From Spodoptera frugiperda (lineage: Eukaryota > Arthropoda > Insecta > Lepidoptera > Noctuidae), in the NCBI RefSeq assembly GCF_023101765.2, contig NC_064239.1, positions 1,550,001 through 1,614,000 on the forward strand: 64,000 bases of DNA, given 5' to 3'. Numbering within the stretch: position 1 is the first letter of the stretch; every line of letters starts with the position of its first letter. The translations under genes and the position numbers were made by a program. This document shows positions 37,338-47,120 of the stretch, one piece after another. The notes beneath the pieces were generated by a model, which made no database searches, was not told the DNA's origin, and was given only the letters and a program-made list of their open reading frames with translations.

Positions 37338-39427
37338 AGTTCAGCTAATTGTTATAGTAATATAATATGTTTTTTTAGTAATTACTCTTCAGTGTTTAGC
37401 ATAGTGATACACATATTTTATACAACTATCAGTCTCTTCGTACATAGCCTGTGTCTGGCAAGTTTAAACCACTCTAAAAATATATTTAATGTCGCCTAGA
37501 CGCCTGCATAACCCAGATTGCAAGTGTAGCATTTTAGCACGTCATTACTGCACTCCAGTGGCGACCTCTAGTAGTAAACAAGCTATAACTTCCACATAAA
37601 CTGAATACAATCAAACTTGGTAGATTCGTCACGGTAAAGTTTCGTGCCAAGTTATAAGATCAAGACGATTTTATTGTATGTTTGATTATTGAAAACGATG
37701 AGACGTGTTTATTGGAAAACTGTGCAGGTGAAACTTATTTAAAACACACATTTCAGAAAGATGGTTTAAGATTACGTATGCCTAATCCAGTGACTGGTGA
37801 AAAATTCAATTTTGACGTTTTTAAAGATTAGTTGAAACTAAATGCTGTGACTTTGAGACTAGATATTAGTTTATTTATGTAAAAATATTCTTATATATTG
37901 CAAGCAACCAAATTCTAAAACGTTATCGTCTTACGTTGGGTTCCTAAACGTCACTACCAGCCACAGTCTCGATAAATGCACCTACATAGAAGTCCTCTAC
38001 AATCTAACTCGCTCCACAGAGCTCCGTCTTTGTCGGGAAGACACCTGCGCGACCTCCAATTATCAATGTAATTGGCTATTCAAGTTGGCTCGATGGGGCA
38101 GGCACAGCATGCCTAATTAATGAAATCAACTGAACATTGAAATTTTCGCTTCAACGGTTTTAAGCTGCCTACTGCCAATTTAGAAAGGAATTTATGTGAA
38201 ACTGAAAGTAAAGGGCCTCTCTTAATTGCTGTTTTACACGGAGCCTCGGCCATAGAGACAGATAATTATGACTGTACAATGATTGTAGTCCACCCAATAG
38301 GTTTTGGTCATAAAAAATATTTTATGACGCGTAAAAATTCGATGATCGTAAAAATTGGAGTGGTTTCCATCACCTGGAAGTTTTTAGTTGCTTTACCCCA
38401 TATTTACGACCCTTATTCTTTATTTGGTTGTTTTTAGGCGAACTGCGTGATGCATTCGATGTGTGACATCAATCTTCAATAATCCTCTTGAACGACCATA
38501 TTATACTAATAGAAGACCAGGTAAATGGCAGTAAAACAGGGTGAATAAAAAAAAAAGTATCCCTGATCTCAGAGATTAATATAAAACCCGAATTCAACAC
38601 ACAAAATGAACGTAAAACCTCACCATTCAACTAATAAATTTTATAATCCCCTCACACCAAACACCACCTCTAATTCTCGATTCAGAACAGCCAGAAAATC
38701 CCCTCCTCATTTTATGCAAGCACCGATCAATTTCCATTTCTCCAAAAATAAAACAGGAACGGCTACCAATCAAGTTGCTAATGTTGCATGAAACCTATCA
38801 ATAATATGGCTGCCCCTCATAAATCTACGTTGGAACGGAAACGTTATCCCTTGCAAGCAAACAATATGTTGTTATGATTGATTGGGGACGCGGCATTACG
38901 CGAAAAGGTGCGAGTTTTTATGTAAGCCCCGTGTAGTTACCGAATTAGATCTGAGAGGGAGGCGTGAGCTTTTATTGGGGATTATTCAAAATCATAAATG
39001 CAGCTATAATTCAGAAACTTATGACATATATACTATATATTTCTGTTTCTAAAACAACTAGTAAAACGTACTCTTTATTTCGTGTAATGCCATGTTTATT
39101 GTTCTCTGGATACTTTACTCTTTACCTGACCCAGGTATGAACTCCCAAGATTTCAAACGCAGTATTCTTACCAACATTACGCATATGCCAGTTAATTTAT
39201 AACGGTATTAAGGACCTCTCCTAAATTGCAGCTTTAAGGCTTAATTAAGAGCATTTCTGGATATGGGTACGGCTCGGCATTGGGCTACTAACGTGGAGTT
39301 TGTTACAGGACACACACATAGAGTGTGTTGTTTAAGTAGCTTACCTAATGTAACTCAAGATTTTCGTCCAGTGATAAGGTAATGCTGTAGTTGTTTGTAT
39401 GTTGTTAGAAATGCTATGTAGAAGGCT

Positions 39428-39555
39428 TACCTTGTAGGATTGTCATGGGTTCTGATTCCCGCGTTTGACAAGGCTTTCTAGGGCTTTTTTCGGTTGTTCA
39501 AAAATGTTCAGTAATTGTACAAACTCTGGGATGGATATGGGACTCATAATTGTTA
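39428..39555 (+). repeat. Diverged tRNA-derived SINE
   Basis: GGGTTCTGATTCCCG is a decayed B box. It is followed by GACAAGGCTTTCTAGGGC, TTTTTCGGTTGTTC and ATGTTCAGTAATTG, in the order seen in type 1 SINEs. Confidence 0.5.
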
Positions 39556-39605
39556 AATTATGTTATGAGTTAAATTAGCACCCTATTTGTCACCACTTTA
39601 GGACT

Positions 39606-39668
39606 AAACTTCCATAGGAGACGTATGTCCAGCAGTAGTTGTCTACCAGCTGTTGTTGATGATGTTAC
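39606..39668 (+). repeat. RTE-like LINE 3' end, short copy
   Basis: ACGTATGTCCAGCAGTAGTTGTCTACCAGCTG ends in TTGTTGATGATG, the forward form of the tail seen at 56210. Confidence 0.6.
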
Positions 39669-42099
39669 ACTGAAAAATGTACACCTCTGCCACACTTTAG
39701 GAGGTTTAAATACGCTAAGTACATATCTTCGCTGAAACTACAGTACCAGGCTAACAGAAACACTCTAGAGTCTAGAGCTTACAAAAACTCATAGATTTCC
39801 AGATTTCACCATCTAATTAGCAAGAATGCAAGTAGCACCAATTCAGGTGATTAAAATGAAAGGTTGAGCATTATTATTGAATGTACAGATACTTGAATTG
39901 TTTCATAGTGAAGTGGTATTATTTTGGAACGTACTTGAAAACGATGCGCACCAATTAGCTAGCGTTTTGGGTATTACATGGGATTTGTGTTGCCGTATTT
40001 TGGTTTAAAATGTGTAGTGTTTTACGGTTTTGTGCTTTGTTATTTTGACTAGAAAGATGAATTTTGATGAGCATTTGATTTTACGTATGTTATTTTTTCT
40101 TTCATCTTCATAAACAGTCTGTAATAGAGCACTGCTGGACTTATTTGCCTTGTTTTGAAAAAGAGAAGATTGCCTTAATCTTCACAATTGACACATGAGA
40201 AAATCCTTGCGTGGGGCTGAAAAAAATGATGTTGCAGATAAATAGTCTCAGATTTATTAGAGAACCACGTTACCCGGTCGATGTGATGTCTCTTAATTGG
40301 CTCATATTAAGTTATATTATAAATTACATCAAGTTATTAAGAAGAATAGTAAGGGAAATGTATTCCACTCTGCCTTTACTGTACAACTAGCACTTTTTCT
40401 TTACAGCTACCTAAACCAAAAATTTTTGTCTAAAATAACAAAATAAACATTCCTTCTGAACACGAAAATATTCACGAATCCTAAGGGTTCGGATATTTAA
40501 CATACTTTTGACCTGTGCTTAAGAATCTCCGCAAACTTAATCCTTAGAGACATATGAATATGTTTCCGAATTAATTCGAGGATTATGTTCAAGAGATTTA
40601 TGTCTTTCGAGGGTCATTCCTAGTCGCTTATACCTTTGTACTTACCTAAAGATATGTACACATATTTAAAGAGTTCTCTTCTCAATTTGTTCGTATTATG
40701 ATTCTTGGAAACAGATTAAGAGAAGCTTAAAAGGAATATTTTGTTGTTAACATTTTTTTCAAGTAAGGTTTATGTAATTACAAAACTGATATATTAAATT
40801 TTATGTTAAATTTCTACAATAGATGGGATTGATGAGCTAGATGGTTAGCTATGTATCATCTCTTATAACCAGTATCTAAAGCAAAATATCAATGGTATTA
40901 ACATAATCCATTAGTAGTTGACTTTAACACTGATATTATTAGTAATTTTATATAAAAAAAAAAACTCTAAACCAAAAAATCTCATAAACCAAAAACCTCA
41001 TCTCACAGCTTATCAAGCAAATCTTTTTCCTGTACTGAGTACACACGAGTAAATCTAGTGCGTATGTTCCCAGCCTTATTATCAAGTACGGTGTGAAATT
41101 ATCTCAATTTACGTGGTCATTAGCAGAGTCGCACGGGAGAGATATCCGGTTGGCCGCTTATAAATCTGAATTTAATGACCGTTCCCCACCGAGGTACTAA
41201 TATTCCGAAATGCCGAAATTCCGAAAACCCGAGCTATGTTCGTGGGGACAGTACGTTCCTAGTACGTGGTCCTGTGCATTGTTTGGCAAACTTTGTGCCC
41301 TTTAGTTTTGTACCTGTTTGTACGACTAAAGATGGCTAATTGTTGTTTTGTTATTGTTGCAACCGACACGACGTGGGGCGGAAATACTGGAATGTTTCGA
41401 TGTTTTGTTAATGAAGTGTGCTGTGTATTGTTGTATCTGAATTTAGTGTATTATTATTGTATGTGTTTGGTTTGGAAATAGTTCTGTGTGAGGAATTCTG
41501 TACTGTAGTTGAAGTGGTAGTAGAAGTAAAACTGAGAATTGAATGCGATGTTTAACATAAAACAGATTATGCTTAAACAAAACTTATTCAATGACATTTA
41601 TTCTGAAATACAGACCTGCCAGGCAGTCAGACCAACAACGCAATAAATTAATTCTATTTGTAAATTTCATGAACGTGTGAATTACTGAAACAATTTAGAA
41701 CCTTGTTTTCTTAATTCTCGAATAAATGGGATTCTGGTGGAATTAAAATTCGCTGTTTTTTCAATGCACACCTCGGTTTTAGATTGTATCCTATTATTTT
41801 TATTCCTTTAATTTTGGTATGACTTAGTAACATTCTTGGAAAAATATGAGAGAGAACATACAACATTCTTAGGGAATTATGTTCTTTACTATCCTTTACA
41901 TATACATAATATTAATTTAACTGTATAAAGTTAAGAAAGTGGTACTAAGTATAGTTTAAGCCTATAAGCAGTGCCGCCATGATGACAAAAAACATAAATA
42001 TTATTTTAATTTACTTACATATTTTATTTCTGTACATGCAAAATATTTATTTCCACATTACCTATTTACTTTTCTTTGCATATTCTGCAGCAACAATTG

Positions 42100-42480
42100 C
42101 CAATGTCAGTTGACAGAGAGTGGGCTGTCGTGACGAACAATTGTATTGTGGAGCGGTGGAGTAAGCGTGTGTAGCATGTTCTTGTGTTACAGGGGGTGCT
42201 CGGAGACGGCGCGCCTAGGCGGACTCAGGTAGCGTTTGTTGTGCGTGCCCTAGGCTGTACTGTTGTCACTGTCTGTCAAATAGCGCGCGCAGTGAGCGAA
42301 TGTCCACGTCTAACCTTGCCGAGTACTTGCCTTGTTTACTACACTGATATTAGTCTATTATTGTATTATTTGTTTCGTTTAGTTACGCTATTTATATCAG
42401 ATAATATCGCTCCTCGCCAAGGCAAGCTCGACCGCTAACGCCAAAGGTTACACGTGGAACGCAAACACTCACTCTGCACC
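42100..42480 (+). promoter_or_regulatory. CpG-rich intronic block with a candidate 36-nt exon
   Basis: A CpG-rich stretch includes a TCAGTT initiator-like site at 42106 and an acceptor TTGTGTTACAG followed 36 nt later by a donor CTCAG|GTAGCG (42193-42228). In the phase required between the CELF exons, this 36-nt segment meets an in-frame TAG, so inclusion would truncate the protein. It may be regulatory or a poison exon; both are speculative. Confidence 0.3.
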
Positions 42481-42889
42481 ATTAGTTATCGTCGTGCTGT
42501 AAAAACTATTTTTATTTTTTCTGTTTTCGTATTCATTTCGATGCGTAATTAGTGTGGATTTATGTTGATTATGTCATTAATTTGTTTTTTATTAAAAAGT
42601 TCTATTATATTGAACGTCGATTTCTGTAAAGAGCCAACTCTCGCCCAAAATTGATGCCGCTCTTTGATCTAAACAAGAAGAAACCAATTGGGTGTCGCGA
42701 ACTTTATGCTCACACAGAAGTCTTGAAGTAACAAAGCCCCAGAGGGTTCCGTAGCCCCTAATCGATGTGTGACCCCTAATAATCTACGGGACCCTCGTCG
42801 ATTCACCATTGCAACGTTTTAGTGTAATGTGCTAATTTTTGTGTTGACCTGAATTTGAATTTTGTTCGTTGTATTTCATTAACTAAAAC

Positions 42890-43060
42890 TGTGTGTTATG
42901 TGTTATCATAGAGCTGTTGTTGTTCCATCACATGTGATACGATATGGTGATGATGTTGATGACGTCACATGTGTAATGGTGATGAAGGTGATGGGAGCGG
43001 GCGCGTGTAGTGGCGGCGCCGCGGCGGCTCACTCATCACCCCGAGATAGGGCGCTGATTT
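42890..43060. promoter_or_regulatory. CpG-rich block with a palindromic CRE
   Basis: TGACGTCA lies at 42960-42967, flanked by ATCACATGTGAT and CACATGTG E-box-like palindromes. A GGGAGCGGGCGCG...GGCGGCGCCGCGGCGGC run follows. No coding function is supported. It lies 1.4 kb upstream of the RRM2 exon. Confidence 0.4.
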
Positions 43061-43759
43061 GGAAACGAATTGTTAAAATCTTGACTATGTGCATCCAGAA
43101 ATTAATATCACATCAGGACACTGAATTGTATTAAATCACAAGTGATGTGTGACGAGTAAAGTTTAGCTACAAATGACGCCACAAAATGTTGCCATTGAAT
43201 ATCAATGTGTTTTTTCTTTGAGTTTTTACCTGTGTCCTACATTTTGTTCAATTTTGTTATATGCATTATGTATGTATGTGTGTCATTCATGGTCGATGTC
43301 CGTCCATCTTCTTTGACTTAAGTCTAAGAGTAAAAAATAAATATATGTCTGAGACAACAAAACACAATACAAAAGTCTAGTGTAAATCTATGGAACCATC
43401 GATATCATCAATTTAGTTTTTATCTCTGTATCAATTTCTCGATGCACCACAAAATTTTAAACTCTTTCTAGGCTGTCTCTTCCTTGACTTAACATTGACA
43501 ACAGTAGCAACTTAGTGCGCGCGCACACAGCGCTACAACCAGCTACGTAAATGCGCATACATTTGTGAAGTCTCAAAATATTGATAAACCACCAAAATGC
43601 TTCATTTTAAAATTATGTGCTGACTTTCACAGCAAAGTATGCGTATTTACGTCTCATACTCATTGATTTTAAATGCATTATTATCAAACTGAAAAACAAC
43701 TTATTGCTTGATCTGTACAAAACCAAGTTTGAATCGCATTTAATAAGCTGTTTTTCCAC

Positions 43760-44160
43760 ACAAAATTAATAGGTACCGTGGTGCTTGCGGGCAACTGTCG
43801 CGCGACAGCGGTGCCACTAAGTGTGGCGTTGTGTACGCGCGCCATTATCCGAATGTAACGCGCTTCAGCGCCCTGTCGATGAGGCCGTCTGCACTCGCCC
43901 GGTCGCTACTTGAACCTGGTCCTTTGGCACCGAAGTCCAGTTTAAGCCCGCCGCTCCACGCACCACCGCTAGGCTTACTGTGGTGTGCCTCTTTGTTTGA
44001 CTGCGTCCTGTTGCTAGTTACATCTTTGACAAACACGAAGTTCTTAAGTCCAATCGGAATTAACTGTTTGAGTTTGAGCGTCGAGAATTGTAGCAGCGTA
44101 GGCCCGTCGTAGCTTGGCGTAGGCGCGTAGCACTGCGTAGACGTGCGTAGCAAGATGTTT
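43760..44160. promoter_or_regulatory. CpG-rich block just upstream of the RRM2 exon
   Basis: GC is raised over about 400 bp, with TGTCGCGCGACA-type palindrome at about 43796. A series of GCGTAG/CGTAG words lies between 44095 and 44150. Short frames on both strands do not look like protein. It could be a further promoter or enhancer. Confidence 0.35.
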
Positions 44161-44284
44161 GAATCATTCGATTGTGGTTATTTTTTCAGCTGTGTCGTGA
44201 GAATAACAGTGTTGTGTTGTATTTATTATGTAATCGGAGTAATATTAATTGTTAAATGTTCTTGTTTCTAGCAAAAATAATTGA

Positions 44285-44292
44285 TGACGTCA
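44285..44292. promoter_or_regulatory. Palindromic CRE (TGACGTCA)
   Basis: Exact CREB/ATF site 110 bp before the RRM2 exon acceptor. Confidence 0.4.
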
Positions 44293-44401
44293 AACTTAAA
44301 TAGGTTCAAATGTAACTTGAATATTGAGTATGGTACACTAGCAACGGAACGCCATTTAGTCGTACTATGTGTGGAGTGTAACCGAGTGTTTCTCGTCACA
44401 G

Positions 44402-44527
44402 ATCGGAAGCTGTTCGTGGGCATGCTGAGCAAACAGCAGACAGAGGAGGATGTCCGTCAACTGTTCACACCGTTCGGCACAATAGAAGAGTGTTCGATAC
44501 TACGGGGGCCGGACGGTGCGAGTAAAG
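44402..44527 (+). CDS. bru3: CELF/Bruno RNA-binding protein, exon encoding the N-terminal half of RRM2
   Basis: This is an internal exon of the same gene. It encodes 42 codons from the RRM2 start through beta1 (RNP2 motif KLFVGM), helix 1 (QQTEEDVRQLF), and beta2-beta3 (TIEEC...LRGPDG), ending at ASK plus the first base of a Gly codon. The RNP1 half (GCAFVKF in relatives) must lie on the next exon, which is not in the window. The acceptor is tttctcgtcacag and the donor AAAG|GTCAGT. Both ends are phase 1 and the length (126) is a multiple of three, so skipping would keep the frame but destroy RRM2. SKQQTE and RGPDGASK place it with insect bru3 and vertebrate CELF3-6 rather than bru1/bru2/CELF1-2. 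The subgroup call is from memory of the families. An open frame extends left to 44281 and right to 44550, but the splice sites bound the coding part. Confidence 0.95.
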
Positions 44528-45807
44528 GTCAGTCAGTAAACCTGCTATAGTAGATGCAGTTCTATTTTAAGAATATTTAGGTACATATTTACTTAAAGAG
44601 ATTGAACTTGGTATAAAAATAACTAAAACAAATACAGACCGAGGTTCGAGCCAAAAATATCTTACGACTATTAAGTCTACCTTCTTTTACCAGGCCGATA
44701 CGCACTCACTATCATCATAACAAATGCGGGTACTCAATGAATTATTTACGTGCTGGCCCTCCCCCCTTTACCCTCCCAAGATACAGTGACCCCCCCATAT
44801 AAATAGCCCCATGGAACTGCTAAGTCGGAGACTAGGGAAACTTTGCTTGTCCTTGTTAGTGGTCGATCTTTTTGATGAATTACTTTTACCTTTTTTTTGT
44901 TTGTCTCATTTATTATTTGATTCGGATTGAATTAAATAGTGTGTTGTTGTGTTGTACGTAGTAAACCGTAATTGGAAGAACTTTACATGTGTTTACATAA
45001 TACTTGTGTAGGGTGTCTTTATTTACAAATCAATGATAAGAATTTTCGCAATGTGTATATTTTTTTCGTTCGTCGCTATTCAGTTTTTCTAAGAATTGCT
45101 TGTAACTTTTTGAATCTCGGTTATTTGCATATAATGTAAACACTTCAAAATCTAATTCCCACAAATCAACAAACCCAAAAGCAATATAGTCGAAATAATT
45201 TATCGTGTACATTGAAATCCGTAGTACTCGCGCCGCCTACGCCCGTTATACGTCATATTGGGCGACGCGACAGACCGGCTCGATGTAACTCCGATTTAAT
45301 TTCGTCCCGACCAACAAAATTGCCGGATTTTAATTGAGTTCCAACAGTAAACTCCGGTACGAGGCGGCGGTTTGTTAGTCACCTAAACAGCGCTCTCTTT
45401 ATATACACATTAAGGCTTTTTACTCCCGAAGAACGTTATTATTGAACGATAAAGTTATTAAGTGCGGAGTACAGATGTACGGAATAGCGCTGCAAATTGT
45501 TAATTCGAGTTAATAACGAACGCCTCAGCCGAGCGATAAAGTAATTTTTTACGAGCATCGTCCGAACATTATCGTTAATGTTTTGCCGTTATAAATTAAG
45601 TGGTGTTTCGACCTCAATCTTGGGAGATTACTGAGTTTAGGAGTAATGGAATAGTCGACAATCGACAGGTCTTCATTTTTAAGTACCTATAATGTCTTCA
45701 GTCAGTGAGCGCTGTAGGGTGCCTAATGAGCGTGATTTTTGCGGAATCTATAGATTCTGTAGTATATTTACAGGTGATGTCTTTAAAGTTTCAAATCTGT
45801 TACCTTT
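44528..45807 (+). other. bru3: CELF intron between the RRM2 exon and the retrotransposon
   Basis: Starts with donor GTCAGT. A GC-raised unique stretch at 45230-45540 may be regulatory. No exon. Confidence 0.6.
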
Positions 45808-45812
45808 ATACC
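45808..45812. repeat. Target-site duplication, left copy (ATACC)
   Basis: These five bases directly before the left LTR are repeated exactly at 52401-52405. Five bp is usual for BEL/Pao integrases. Confidence 0.93.
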
Positions 45813-46122
45813 TGTTGGTTGTGCCGTGGCTGGTTCAACGAAGAAGGCAGTAAAACTCGAGTGGACTGTATTTATAACTGTATTACGAATAAAAAGGGCT
45901 GTAGCAAAGGTATTACCGGTACAAAGGTGTCGCGTCTACGGAACGAAATAATAAGAAAAGGGGTTTAGGATGCGCGAGCGCGGATGATCGTCTGGTGAGT
46001 TAACAGCTGACTGGCGGGTGGCGGGCGCGCGGTGAGCCGGGCGGGCGGCCGTCGCCCCTTTCCCCGCTCCTCTCGTTCACTCCCGCCAGCGCGCGGCGAT
46101 GTTGAAGACGGTGGTCTCAACA
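45813..46122 (-). repeat. 3' LTR of the BEL/Pao element (310 bp)
   Basis: It is about 98.7% identical to the LTR at 52092-52400. It keeps the CpG form at both sites where the other copy has transitions. The integrase ORF's TGA stop is made from the first bases of this LTR. Confidence 0.96.
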
Positions 46123-47100
46123 TACTCCCCCCGTTGAAGGATCTTCAACTGTAGTGACTGGAAGAGGGCAGATGGTATTAAAAGCTCGCCGAATGACACC
46201 CTTACGTGTGCGGATGTCGGCGACTCTAGTGATTCCATCCCTGCCAGGTAGGACGTGGACGATTCGACCTAGTAACCACAGCAGAGGAGGTGACCCCTTA
46301 TCCTTGACTACGACAAGTGTCCCTTCCTTAAGTTCCCCGGAAGAACGGCGCCACTTGGTTTTCTCTTGAAGCCACAAAATGTATTCGTGGGAAAACCGGT
46401 GCCAAAAGTGCTGCTTCAGGTATTCAATGCGACGGAACCGCTGCAAATTGGTGATGTTCTCGTTCTGGATCTGTGGATGTGGCAACATAATGAGTGATCG
46501 TCCAATGAGGAAGTGGGCCGGAGTAAGAGGGACGAGGTCTGTTGGATCGTTGGACAAGGGAGTTAAGGGTCTCGAGTTTAGGATGGCTTCAACTTGTATC
46601 AGGCATGTGGCCATCTCTTCGAAGGTTAAATTTGTTAAACCCAAGATACGTCTAAGGTGATGCTTGGTGGATTTGACTGCCGATTCCCACAACCCACCTA
46701 TATGCGGTGTGTATGCAGGTATAAAGGAAAAGTTGATACCTGGGTCGATATCATTGAAATCTAGGTTTTGCGATAGAAGATTAGCCAGTTCATTGAATGC
46801 GCCAACGAATGTAGTGCCATTATCTGAAAAAACGTTACGAGGTTTCCCCCTGCGAGCAATAAACCGATTCATAGCAGCCAAGAAAGCGTCTTTCGTGAGG
46901 TCAGACACCAGCTCGAGGTGAACAGCTCTCGTTGCTAAACACACAAACACACATATAAAACACTTAATGAGTCTGCAGCCCCTACCCTTGCGATCAGCTA
47001 TCATGATAGGGCCAGCATAGTCCACCCCTGTATCTAAGAAAGGGAACTCTAAATGCACACGCTGCTCTGGAAGGTTACCCATGATAGGTTGAACAGTCAT
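46117..47100 (-). CDS. BEL/Pao integrase, C-terminal part in a shifted frame
   Basis: This ORF encodes 327 residues from its first Met, and the frame is open further upstream to the break. The integrase core has the catalytic triad Asp27 (VDYAGP), Asp93 (SDNGTTF) and Glu139 (GLWESAVK), spacing DX65DX45E. The C-terminal domain (LPHPQI...W and the GTLVVVKD...GRI stretch, DUF5641 type) is complete. The stop codon TGA lies in the first six bases of the 3' LTR. The Met here is not the natural start: in relatives this is continuous with the upstream ORF, so the element probably cannot make full-length integrase. Confidence 0.93.
   Translation of the reverse strand: MTVQPIMGNLPEQRVHLEFPFLDTGVDYAGPIMIADRKGRGCRLIKCFICVFVCLATRAVHLELVSDLTKDAFLAAMNRFIARRGKPRNVFSDNGTTFVGAFNELANLLSQNLDFNDIDPGINFSFIPAYTPHIGGLWESAVKSTKHHLRRILGLTNLTFEEMATCLIQVEAILNSRPLTPLSNDPTDLVPLTPAHFLIGRSLIMLPHPQIQNENITNLQRFRRIEYLKQHFWHRFSHEYILWLQEKTKWRRSSGELKEGTLVVVKDKGSPPLLWLLGRIVHVLPGRDGITRVADIRTRKGVIRRAFNTICPLPVTTVEDPSTGGVC
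46125..46132 (-). other. Polypurine tract of the BEL/Pao element
   Basis: On the minus strand GGGGGGAG sits two bases from the 3' LTR. This is the position for plus-strand priming. It also lies inside the last codons of the integrase ORF. Confidence 0.8.
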
Positions 47101-47120
47101 AGCCTTGATCCTACAGCATT

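Larger units (their letters stand above)
31721..42099. other. CELF intron, middle part
   Basis: Contains family A copies 5-7, a truncated MITE, a decayed SINE and an RTE tail. A second CCGAA-rich run lies at 41200-41232. 32262-32932 and 36252-36449 hold short incidental frames only. Confidence 0.5.
23336..44401 (+). other. bru3: 21-kb CELF intron between the RRM1-end and RRM2 exons
   Basis: This intron is inferred from the phase-matched flanking exons. It begins GTAATT and ends CACAG. It contains no other exon I can support. It holds SINE, Helitron-like, LINE-tail and MITE fragments, four copies of the short interspersed repeat family, a 50-bp duplication at 30471, and CpG-rich blocks at 42.1-43.1 and 43.75-44.15 kb. 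Confidence 0.85.

Noticed and set aside
43831..44153. 93- and 102-codon ORFs on opposite strands
   Set aside because: They overlap in a CpG-rich block, have low-complexity-like composition and no familiar motif; treated as regulatory DNA.
44281..44550. 89-codon ORF spanning the RRM2 exon
   Set aside because: Only 44402-44527 is exon by family match and splice sites; the flanks are intron that happens to be open.
46154..46921. Plus-strand ORFs of 71-93 codons opposite integrase
   Set aside because: Antisense shadows of a clear integrase coding frame.
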